A stretch of DNA of 64,000 nt from Neobacillus sp. PS3-34 (GTDB taxonomy: Bacteria > Bacillota > Bacilli > Bacillales > Cytobacillaceae): the NCBI RefSeq assembly GCF_030915465.1, contig NZ_CP133267.1:2634501-2698500 (forward strand), given 5' to 3'. The stretch's first letter is position 1, and the number at the start of each line of letters is the position of its first letter. The notes under the pieces are model-generated. The model was not told the DNA's origin, did no database searches, and saw only the letters and a program-made list of their open reading frames with translations. Both the position numbers and the translations under genes were made by a program. This document shows, in pieces, positions 44,251 through 51,770 of the stretch.

Positions 44251-44620
44251 TTAGTCATTAAAATATTTTTTAATATCAATATTACTGACTACATAGTATT
44301 GCTTGGTTAAAATATTTCCTGTATCTATAAAAATTTCAACCTCGTTCTTCCTATCTTTTTTTTCAAAGACAAGTATTCCATCGCCCTCTTTCGAAGTGTA
44401 TTTTGTTTGCATCTTTTTTATAACTTTCATTTATTAAATCAGATAACTGGTTAATTTTCTTTTTATCCTTGAGTTCAGAAACTTTGTCTTTTTGATTATC
44501 AACCATTTTATAGAGGGTGATAGTTTCATAGTCCTTCTCAACTATTTTTGAGCCATTACATGAGACTAGAAATGGTAATAAAATCGTAATGAGCAAAATA
44601 AGGAATATTCTTTTATTCAA
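44251..44620 (-). CDS. Small lipoprotein, frameshifted
   Basis: A lipoprotein: FLILLITILLPFLVSCNGSK has a signal sequence and a lipobox LVSC. About 122 residues after repair. The first frame ends WNTCL at 44363. Removing one A from the run of six (T at 44414-44419 on the plus strand) continues as SYKKMQTKYTSKEGDGILVF, then EVEIFIDTGNILTKQYYVVS to a stop at 44251. The repaired domain looks like a small beta-rich secreted domain. Unlike the other breaks, this would be an extra base rather than a lost one. Family not recognised. Confidence 0.6.
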
Positions 44621-44645
44621 GTCAATTCACCCCCTATTAAAATTG

Positions 44646-44690
44646 TAAAAATGCTGACGAAATATAAAATCAAAAATCGTCAGCATCCAT
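44646..44690 (-). terminator. Terminator
   Basis: ATGCTGACGA and TCGTCAGCAT form a 10-bp stem; on the minus strand TTTTTAC follows. It ends the broken gene at 44695-45000. Confidence 0.8.
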
Positions 44691-44694
44691 AAAC

Positions 44695-45000
44695 TTAATA
44701 ATTAATAGAATTTTGTTTTAAGCAATTTTTTGCGTAAGAAGAATAACTGTTTGCGAGCCAATCATTCCACCACCCTTTAAGGGTATCATTTACAGTAGAT
44801 TTTGTAATCCCATCCTTTTCAGCTATATATTTTGATTCATATACTCACCAAATGTCTGGCCGCTTAGAGGGTGTAAAGTATCCTCATTAAATGGAACGCC
44901 TTCATATTTGGAATATAGTTCCCGGGCAGCAGAATTTAAACGTGAATTATTCGGTGTACTCAGAAAGATATACGGTATATGTACGAGTGCTTTACTTCAA
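44695..45000 (-). pseudogene. Fragment of an unknown gene, frameshifted
   Basis: On the minus strand, LSTPNNSRLNSAARELYSKY, GVPFNEDTLHPLSGQTFGEY runs in one frame, then a shift near 44833 leads to KYIAEKDGITKSTVNDTLKG and DWLANSYSSYAKNCLKQNSI. Both parts have coding character and a proper terminator follows. No start is present; the 5' end runs into a hairpin at 44985-45020. Family unknown. Confidence 0.5.
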
Positions 45001-45020
45001 GAAGAAGTAAAGCCTTTTTC
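44985..45020 (+). terminator. Hairpin of the CTTCAAGAAG type
   Basis: GTGCTTTACTTCAAGAAGAA, then GTAAAGCCTTTTTC. The stem GCTTTACTTC/GAAGTAAAGC has a T-rich tail. Confidence 0.65.
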
Positions 45021-45142
45021 TTATTCAAGTAATGGGCAGTATAATTAAAGAAGCTTTATTAGTTTTTATTCATGGAAATAATAGGATAACGGAGGTCGGA
45101 TGTAGAAACAATTAACAGGTCACAAAATTAAGGAGGACCTTA

Positions 45143-45463
45143 ATGAGCAAATTCAGTTTGTTTGGCAAGTTTACGGTACAAGAAGGCGAACGTGACACAA
45201 TGGTAGATATTTTGTTGGAAGCAGCAGAATCAATGAAGAATCTTGATGAATGCGAGATATATCTCGTAAATATTTCTAAAAGTGAACCAAATTGTGTTTA
45301 TGTTTATGAAGTGTGGAGTAATGAAAATGCCCATCAAGCCTCTCTAACTCTTGAAGCTACACAAACTTTAATAAGCCGTGCAAAACCAATCATTACTGGA
45401 ATGGAGAGAATCAGCACCCTAAAAACAAGGGGTGGGAAGGGCATTTCATCGAATTATTATTAA
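45143..45463 (+). CDS. Antibiotic biosynthesis monooxygenase (ABM) domain protein
   Basis: A 106-residue ferredoxin-like enzyme. FSLFGKFTVQEGERDTMVDI, then CEIYLVNISKSEPNCVYVYE and VWSNENAHQASLTLEAT fit the ABM/putative quinol monooxygenase family, in which the V(Y/F)VYEVWxxxxAHxxSL segment is diagnostic. Such proteins oxidise quinols or degrade small aromatic compounds; the substrate is unknown. Excellent binding site AAGGAGGACCTTA. Confidence 0.85.
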   Translation: MSKFSLFGKFTVQEGERDTMVDILLEAAESMKNLDECEIYLVNISKSEPNCVYVYEVWSNENAHQASLTLEATQTLISRAKPIITGMERISTLKTRGGKGISSNYY

Positions 45464-45545
45464 GCTAACGGCTGCGCTCCTTCAAGAAGGAACTTAACAA
45501 TAATCGAAAAACTAAAAATTTAAAAACAGACAGGAGTTAGATACG

Positions 45546-45893
45546 ATGATAAAAGGTTTCGGAGGAATATTTTGGAGAACTAAGAATCTTGATGTTATAA
45601 AAAAATGGTACAGTGAAGTGTTGAAGATTGAAATAGAAAATTGGAATGGTACTGTGATTAAACCCCAATTAGGAAATGAGACTATCTTTTCTTTCTTTAC
45701 GGAGAATGACAATTATTTTCCAACAGAACAACAAGTGATGTTAAATTTCCAAGTACATAATCTAAACGAAACTATTAAGCATCTTGAACATATCGGTGTA
45801 CCTCTTGCAAAGAAAAAAGAGATTAGTGAATTTGGAAAGTTTATTTGGATTAAAGATCCTGAAGGTCGACTGATCGAGCTTTGGGAGAAATAG
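45546..45893 (+). CDS. VOC-family (glyoxalase-like) protein
   Basis: A 115-residue single-module VOC protein. GFGGIFWRTKNLDVIKKWYS at the start and KFIWIKDPEGRLIELWEK at the end are the standard beta-alpha-beta signatures; the last Glu in IELWE is a typical metal ligand. Members include glyoxalases, dioxygenases and resistance proteins. Start behind ACAGGAGTTAGATACG. Confidence 0.85.
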   Translation: MIKGFGGIFWRTKNLDVIKKWYSEVLKIEIENWNGTVIKPQLGNETIFSFFTENDNYFPTEQQVMLNFQVHNLNETIKHLEHIGVPLAKKKEISEFGKFIWIKDPEGRLIELWEK

Positions 45894-45964
45894 CGGGTTG
45901 TAATCATTTGCTATTAAGCTAACGGATGCTTTAATTGAATAAGCATCCTATATACTATGGATAT

Positions 45965-46002
45965 AAAAAAACGCCAGATAAAAAATATCTGGCGTTTTTT
46001 GG
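45965..46002. terminator. Strong bidirectional terminator
   Basis: AAAAAACGCCAGATA pairs with TATCTGGCGTTTTTT around AAAAAA. Uridine runs form in both directions. Confidence 0.9.
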
Positions 46003-46118
46003 CTAATCAGAATTTATATCCATAAAATCTGAACGCATAAGAAAAACTAGGGCATTCGCCTAAGTATCTGGCAGATGCCAAGTTTTTCTAATGCTATTTA
46101 CTTATCCAATTGACCTGC

Positions 46119-46274
46119 TCATTCATCACCTTTTCGGGAACTTTTTGAATGCGTCTCTTCAGCATCGAAATCCTTTTGAGTTAGCAGTTCATCAAGACCG
46201 TATTGTACATTGATTTCTTCAGCTAGCTCTGTTAAAAATTTATCCGACAACAAGGGTTTCTTTTCTTTAGGCAT
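46119..46274 (-). CDS. Small hypothetical protein (51 residues)
   Basis: MPKEKKPLLSDKFLTELAEE, INVQYGLDELLTQKDFDAEE, ending RKGDE. The ATG at 46274 follows AGGAGCCAGCC, a good site. Charged and probably helical; family unknown. Codon use looks real. An overlapping frame at the end (MLKRRIQKVPEKVMNEQVNW) is also coding-like, so a late frameshift is possible. Confidence 0.5.
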   Translation of the reverse strand: MPKEKKPLLSDKFLTELAEEINVQYGLDELLTQKDFDAEETHSKSSRKGDE

Positions 46275-46702
46275 GGCTGGCTCCTATGTTTTTTGGTTTA
46301 ACTGCAATTCGTTGCAGTATCAACACTATGGACAAATTTTATGGAACATATTCTTTAAATAACAATTTCAGTTAACAGGAGCTTTCTTAGAATAAATCAT
46401 GGGGAAGTCTTATACTTCAACTAAGGGGTAGATTAGGAAAGAAGGAATAGATGATTCAGCATAAAAATTGTTCTGATCTTGATGATGTAAATGATGTGAT
46501 TAAGAGTATCTTGAAGTCGTTAACACGACATGTTAATACATAAAAATAAACTTATAGAGTTCATTTCCTTGTGGGAAAAGATAAAGGAGAATGGAAAAGA
46601 AATAGAGAAATCCTATTAAAATCATTACTTTAAATAATGATATTCGCTAAAAAAGTATACATATGTACTGAAGGTATATTAATACGTTGGGAGTTTATAC
46701 AA
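46275..46702. other. Intergenic region, little recognised
   Basis: Contains a TTCAACTAAGGGGTAGATTA motif at 46417, a member of the CTAACGGG family, and otherwise no supported gene or hairpin. Confidence 0.45.
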
Positions 46703-47248
46703 ATGAACGCAAATGAATTCAATATACTTTACGATGAAATAATTACAAAAAGGCTCCAGGAACAGGGTTATTTTAAGAAAGGTAAAAGTATGTTTTTGCA
46801 GAGAGGAACAACAATGGCAGTACTATTAAGGAACACTTTTAGAGGAGATAAAGGTGTTGAAATAATATTTGGTGTAAGGCATACCTTTGTAAGAGATTAT
46901 CTTAACTTAAGTATCCAAAACCTATATCTTACCAACCCAATGGATTATCCTTTTCAATTTTCTATGATGGAGTTCAATGAATCTAATTTATTTACGATTT
47001 CTACAACACGTTACAATCAAAAAGTATGTGATTATATTTACTACGGAGAGACAGATATTGAGAATTCACAAGACCTACGGAATTATTTGGAGCAAATTTG
47101 CGATAATGTCATCGCTTTTGGTCCTAAGTTAATCAATCTCCTTTCCCCTAAAAAAAGTATGGATTTAATCGAAAAAAATATCAATAATGCTTGGATTGAA
47201 AGGATCAGGTTAGAAGACTATAAGGAATTTCTATTAATAAATAAGTAA
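46703..47248 (+). CDS. Hypothetical protein, DUF4304-like
   Basis: About 181 residues. MNANEFNILYDEIITKRLQE, GYFKKGKSMFLQRGTTMAVL follows the DUF4304 opening, in which a short helix leads to a GFxKxxxxFxR beta strand. The rest is mixed (VRHTFVRDYLNLSIQNLYLT). ATG 46703 follows GGGAGTTTATACAA; the upstream in-frame ATG at 46637 lacks a binding site. Function unknown. Confidence 0.55.
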   Translation: MNANEFNILYDEIITKRLQEQGYFKKGKSMFLQRGTTMAVLLRNTFRGDKGVEIIFGVRHTFVRDYLNLSIQNLYLTNPMDYPFQFSMMEFNESNLFTISTTRYNQKVCDYIYYGETDIENSQDLRNYLEQICDNVIAFGPKLINLLSPKKSMDLIEKNINNAWIERIRLEDYKEFLLINK

Positions 47249-47294
47249 GTCGGAAAAGGTGTTGGAAGTTTAGAAAATTATCCTTTGTTAATTG

Positions 47295-47453
47295 ATGTAT
47301 ACCTCACAAAAGGACATAGCGCTATGGTACGGTTCTTCAGCTTTGTTCGGTACTATCGTTGCTTGGCTTCGAAACGACATGCCGTATACGCCGCTTTTTC
47401 ATGCCAAACAATTTTCCTTGTTGATGTCTCGTAACCGCAATAAAAATTTTTAA
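47295..47453 (+). pseudogene. C-terminal remnant of a TetR-family regulator
   Basis: The frame reads YTSQKDIALWYGSSALFGTI, VAWLRNDMPYTPLFHAKQFS and ends before TAA. W(L/I)xxxMPYxPxxxAxQxxxL is typical of TetR C-terminal ligand domains. No DNA-binding part is present and the frame opens after a stop. It is gene debris. Confidence 0.6.
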
Positions 47454-47576
47454 TGGGTTTGCGCTGAACTAGCGCCATAATCTACATCATACTATTCTGG
47501 AGGCACCCTTTGTACAGCTAGAAAAACAATTCCTATTATTACTGCTAAACCTAAAATTATTCAATAAAATTTGAAA

Positions 47577-47612
47577 CGCTCAGAGATTACTCTGAGCGGT
47601 TTTGAGTTTTAT
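47577..47612 (+). terminator. Terminator
   Basis: CGCTCAGAG and CTCTGAGCG pair around ATTA (one of the tightest loops here), followed by GTTTTGAGTTTT. Confidence 0.75.
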
Positions 47613-47812
47613 TTTTTGTGGGAATATGATCGTTAATTGCACACTATTGTCCTATCTAATCGCAGTGCGATTAAAAGGACATTGATAACAAAAAAATAGA
47701 CTGTAAATTAGATAAGATTTTTAATTTTGGTGAGAGGTTTGTCCAATCCTTTTTTCAAAATCAAAATAAACTGTAAGTGTATTTTAATTTTAAAAAAGGA
47801 GAGGTGTAGGGA

Positions 47813-48079
47813 ATGAGACGCGAAGAATGTGAAGATTGTAGAAAGAAAAGTGAAAGTAAACATCGTTGCAAAGGATGCGCATGTGATCAATTTAGAAAAT
47901 TATCTACAAATACAGAAGTAGATTTATTTTTATCAGGTGGAACTATCCTTGAAGATCTCGTTTTTGTAAATTTTGATGAAAAAAATTGCTGTGCTTTCTT
48001 CAATTCAGAGAGAGAAGGAGGACAACTTATCGTTGTTGATTGTCAGTTTGTCCAAGCTATTGGATTCGAAGCTGATTAA
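47813..48079 (+). CDS. Cysteine-rich small protein, possibly spore-coat related
   Basis: An 88-residue protein. The N-terminus carries several cysteines (CEDCRKKSESKHRCKGCACD), then TNTEVDLFLSGGTILEDLVF, FDEKNCCAFFNSEREGGQLI and VDCQFVQAIGF. The Cx2C...CxGCxC head followed by a small beta domain recalls Bacillus coat and exosporium morphogenesis proteins of the CotY/CotZ kind, but the match is not firm. Start behind AAAGGAGAGGTGTAGGGA. A terminator follows. Confidence 0.55.
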   Translation: MRREECEDCRKKSESKHRCKGCACDQFRKLSTNTEVDLFLSGGTILEDLVFVNFDEKNCCAFFNSEREGGQLIVVDCQFVQAIGFEAD

Positions 48080-48088
48080 ATGATATGG

Positions 48089-48127
48089 AGGGGGATTCTA
48101 ACATGCTTTAGAATCCCTCTCTTTTAA
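48089..48127 (+). terminator. Terminator after the cysteine-rich gene
   Basis: GAGGGGGATTCTAA and TTAGAATCCCTC form the stem, with TCTTTT after it. Confidence 0.8.
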
Positions 48128-48171
48128 ATGCCTTATATTTGTTGGTTTACAAAAACACCAAGCATCTACCC

Positions 48172-48193
48172 TTTCTTTAGGTAGATGCTTTAT
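48172..48193. terminator. Second hairpin
   Basis: GCATCTACC and GGTAGATGC, followed by TTTATTTC. It lies between the cysteine-rich gene and the transglycosylase gene. Confidence 0.6.
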
Positions 48194-48385
48194 TTCTTTT
48201 TTACAAGTAAATATGGACCTCCTGACTAGCACGGGGCCTTCGTTGGACTTGTTCTATTTCCTACACGCTATTATCCATAACTCCTGTCCACTAAATTTTT
48301 ACAAAAACATTACATTTGATATTCTGCTATTTTAATATGATAAAATTTAAGTAGATTAAAGATGATAGATTGGAGCAGTGAGTAA

Positions 48386-49612
48386 ATGAGAAAAATTTTA
48401 CTAACAGTGGGATTATTAACCTTCTTATCTCTAGGATTGGGACATGGACATGCTTCTGCGGAGTCAGATTTGGTTTCGAAGTGTGGAAAAGTGACTCAAA
48501 ATCAAAATCCCAGCTTTCAACAATTAAATTGTTTGCTGACAAATGCGGCTTTGGAAGCAAACATTCCTCCTGAAGTAGTAAAGGCAGTGGCGTGGCAGGA
48601 AAATGGATGGAAGCAATTTAATGCAGATGGTTCGCCAAGTATATCCGATGACAGTGGAATTGGTGTAATGCAAATTACGAATTACCCAGGCTATGATGAA
48701 GAAAAATTGAAAACAGATATCTTATATAACATTGAATCAGGGGCGAAGATTCTTTCCAGTAAGTACGACCAGGGGAATCTCCCAAAGATAAAAGGTGCGA
48801 GGCGGCAGGATATTGAAAATTGGTACTTTGCTGTCATGGCGTACAACGGGACAAAGCCTGTGAACAGCCCTCTTTTTAAAGACACTGGGAAACCCAACCC
48901 TGATGCCTACCAGGAAAAGGTGTTTAAGTATATTGAAGAAAATAGTTTCCTAGGCGATACAAAATTGGCGAAATTCCCTTTTAAAACAACAGACTTTAAA
49001 TATGATTCAAATAGTGACGCCAACATCGAATTTACGACGCGGGTATATACACTTTCTGAAAAACTGCATCCATCCAATTATTATTATAATAAGGGGGTTA
49101 AGGTTGCTACTACGATAGATAACGCAAATCTTCGGGCACAGCCTGGTACTTCCCAGAGTGTTAAATTGTTAGGGAAATTTTCGGCTTTAACGATTACCGG
49201 GAATTTTGTTTATGACCAATCCTCTGACAGTCAAAATCAGTTTGTCTGGTACCCTGTTATGTCTGGGGATAAAAAGGTGGGGTATATCTCCTCTTCCTAT
49301 ATTACTGCTCCTGTTTGCACGCCATGTTTGCAGTATCATAAAGGCGAAATAATCCCTTGGGATCGCGACAAGCTTGTACCGGGGCAACTCGGCAGATTAA
49401 CGGTCCTTCAAAATACACCGTTATTTAAATTGGATGGTACTTTTGTTCGCATGTTGAAAAAAGGTGATCCCCTCTACCGGATATATGCATTTAAACCTGG
49501 AATGCTCAGTGTAGGCGGAGGCTTGTATGTGAACCGCGATGAGAAAGTGAAGTATGAAACACCAAGCAAATCTAAATTAGATGCGGTTAAATGTATAGCG
49601 AATTATTATTAA
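48386..49612 (+). CDS. Secreted lytic transglycosylase with SH3-like domain
   Basis: A 408-residue secreted cell-wall enzyme. Residues 1-25 are a signal peptide ending ASA. Residues about 50-190 are an SLT-type domain, with the catalytic Glu in KAVAWQENGWKQF, then GIGVMQITNYPG and YFAVMAYNGTKP. Residues about 235-300 form an SH3b-type domain (NANLRAQPGTSQSVKLLGKF). The end (residues about 320-400) is a separate module with PGQLGRLTVLQNTPLFKLDG and VGGGLYVNRDEKVKYETPSK that recurs at the C-terminus of the convergent S41 protease. It cleaves peptidoglycan glycan strands. The start follows GGAGCAGTGAGTAA. Confidence 0.85.
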   Translation: MRKILLTVGLLTFLSLGLGHGHASAESDLVSKCGKVTQNQNPSFQQLNCLLTNAALEANIPPEVVKAVAWQENGWKQFNADGSPSISDDSGIGVMQITNYPGYDEEKLKTDILYNIESGAKILSSKYDQGNLPKIKGARRQDIENWYFAVMAYNGTKPVNSPLFKDTGKPNPDAYQEKVFKYIEENSFLGDTKLAKFPFKTTDFKYDSNSDANIEFTTRVYTLSEKLHPSNYYYNKGVKVATTIDNANLRAQPGTSQSVKLLGKFSALTITGNFVYDQSSDSQNQFVWYPVMSGDKKVGYISSSYITAPVCTPCLQYHKGEIIPWDRDKLVPGQLGRLTVLQNTPLFKLDGTFVRMLKKGDPLYRIYAFKPGMLSVGGGLYVNRDEKVKYETPSKSKLDAVKCIANYY

Positions 49613-49616
49613 ATAG

Positions 49617-49650
49617 CAAAAGGGAGTGCCATCAAAGGCACTCCCTTTAT
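49617..49650. terminator. Bidirectional terminator
   Basis: AAAGGGAGTGCC and GGCACTCCCTTT form a 12-bp stem around ATCAAA. It serves the convergent transglycosylase and S41 genes. Confidence 0.85.
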
Positions 49651-49671
49651 TTAGTAGGAACTCTGTTTGAG

Positions 49672-51287
49672 TCAAGCCCCTTTTTTGTACGTATAGATCC
49701 GAAGTTCTTCGCCCTTTTTTAATGTTCTTGGTTGAGGGATGAGGTCGGCACCATTTGAGCTGATCTTATATAACGGCGTATTTGTTAAGACAGTGATTTT
49801 TCCAATTTGCCCTCTTTTTAAAAGAGTTTTGCCCCAGGCAACCTGCTTTGCTTTTTGCAATTCGGCCAGTTTTTGTTTCGTTGGAGTCATGTACTTAACG
49901 GTGTTTGACTTCAGTACATAATAGCCTCCACCCACGCCATATAATTCGGTTGCCGGTAAATTTTTAGTAGTTACCGCAGCCCAGCCTGATTTTGTTAGGA
50001 CCTGAACTTTGTTTAAAGCTGCCAAGTCTTTCACTTCCTGCTTTAATTCTGATGATAAAGCTGAATAGTTAGAAATGACGAGCTTTTGATTATTTGCAAA
50101 ATTAATTCGGATGTCGTTTGCGACAGGGGGCCAGTTTTGCCCTGCTGATATAGACGGGCAATTGTTAGCCATTGATCTGTATGTTGTTTGGAAGCCATTG
50201 CTATATCTTTCAAATCAATATTTGGCTGAATCCCAATTTTATTATAGCTTACATTGTTTGCGGACTTGATTTCTGCAATCGTGTATTTTAAATAACTGCC
50301 GTCTGACAAAGTGTCCGCTTCCTGCATGACGCCTTTTCCATAGGTTTTTCTACCCATAAGAAGAGCGGCATGATTGTTTTTTAATGTGTAAGCGAGAATT
50401 TCTGATGCACTTGCAGTATATTCATCCGTCAGGACAATGGCTGAATCAAGATGAAGGTCACTGCCGCCGCTTCCAATTTGGTCTACATCACCATTGCCGT
50501 ATACAAATTTTATAACAGGTTTATCGGTTGCCTTGATGAAGTGTTCCATGATTTGAAGAGAGGCTACTACCTGGCCTCCGCCATTACCACGGAGGTCAAT
50601 GATCCACTTCTTCGCATGCTGATTCTTTAAACTTGTTAAGTTTTCAACGAATTCCTTATAGGTATCGGTGCCAAAGGAAGAGATGCTGATATAACCGACG
50701 GATCCATCCAATAATTTACCTTCTACCAGAGGAAGATGGATGGTTGCCCTTGTTCCTGTTAATGTAAGTTCTTTATTCCCCCGTCTCACAGTTAGGGTGA
50801 CCTTGGTGTTTTCTTTCCCAAGCATATACGATTGGACTTCTTCCATTGGAGAATTGCTAATATCATGGCTATCCACCTTAATGATGATGTCACCGTTTTG
50901 CAGTCCCATTCTGGAAGCAGGGGTATTTTTATAAACAGTGGTGATAAGTACTCCATCCTTGGCTTTCTCTATTCCTATGCCCAATCCAACGAAATTCTGA
51001 TCGATCGCACTCATGAAACTTTTAAACTCATCGGGATTCATATATTCAGTGTAAGGGTCATTCAAAGAAGCTATAAGTTCATCAATTGTTGTTGCATTTA
51101 AACTACTATCCGTTAATGGCTTATAGTAATTTTCTTTTAATTTATTTTTAATTTCTTGAAGAATACTAGAATCCTGTACAGCAGACGGATTTTGAGAACT
51201 GGCCGTTGTTGTGGTGTCAGCAGCTGCAGCTGCAGGTAAAGGAGTCAATAGCAAAAGTAATGCGAAAAGATAAGAAATAAACTTCAT
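49672..51287 (-). CDS. S41-family (CtpA-like) secreted protease, frameshifted
   Basis: About 537 residues after repair. Signal peptide at 1-22. N-terminal helices and the motif DPYTEYMNPDEF are followed by a PDZ domain (VGLGIGIEKAKDGVLITTVY; LQNGDIIIKVDSHDI). The S41 core includes KWIIDLRGNGGGQVVASLQI, TDEYTASASEILAYTLKNNH (catalytic Ser) and MGRKTYGKGVMQE (catalytic Lys). The frame breaks at 50126-50132, where the coding strand has GGCCCCC; one more C gives TGPPVANDIRINFANNQKLV. The C-terminal 130 residues carry the same module as the neighbouring transglycosylase (GVGGGYYVLKSNTVKYMTPT; KRGQIGKITVLTNTPLYKIS). Start behind GGGGGAAAA. Confidence 0.87.
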
Positions 51288-51440
51288 TTTTCCCCCTAAT
51301 AGATTGTGGCATATACTAGTTATAATTCAATTTAGTGGGAAAGTAAATGTGGTAGATTGGGAGCCGATTAAAGTTAGATTAGAATCTGTTAAATGTATGG
51401 TGAAGTAGTGCAGATTGGGGGTTCTTAATCGGATTTGGGG

Positions 51441-51545
51441 TTTATCAACTGGATCTGGGGAATTATCAACCGGATTTGGAGTTTTATCAACCGCTATAGG
51501 AAGTTTATCAACCGATTCCAAAGTTTTATCAACCGCTCCCCCGGA
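51441..51545. repeat. Five tandem 21-bp repeats (TTTATCAACCG)
   Basis: Units start at 51441, 51462, 51483, 51504 and 51525, each beginning (T/A)TTATCAAC(T/C)G. Because 21 is a multiple of three, the minus strand reads as VDKxPxP repeats, but there is no start or binding site. The same unit occurs at 3616-3670. Confidence 0.85.
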
Positions 51546-51770
51546 TCAGGACACTTATAAAAGTCCTATCCAGTTTTTTTGTGCTTTTTGAGCATTTCGC
51601 ACAGTATCCCCCTGCATAAGGATTATATTTTTGTGAAAATTTTTCCATTTAATAAGAAATAAGTATTGTAAAATACTTGACTGTTAGATATATAAATGTG
51701 AAAATTCAAATAGTTACATATTTATCCAAAATTAGTTAATAAATACTAATTTAAGAGTGGGGACTGCTAA

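Noticed and set aside
51327..51521. Minus-strand frame with VDKxPxP repeats
   Set aside because: The heptad pattern follows from the 21-bp DNA repeat. There is only a TTG with no binding site.
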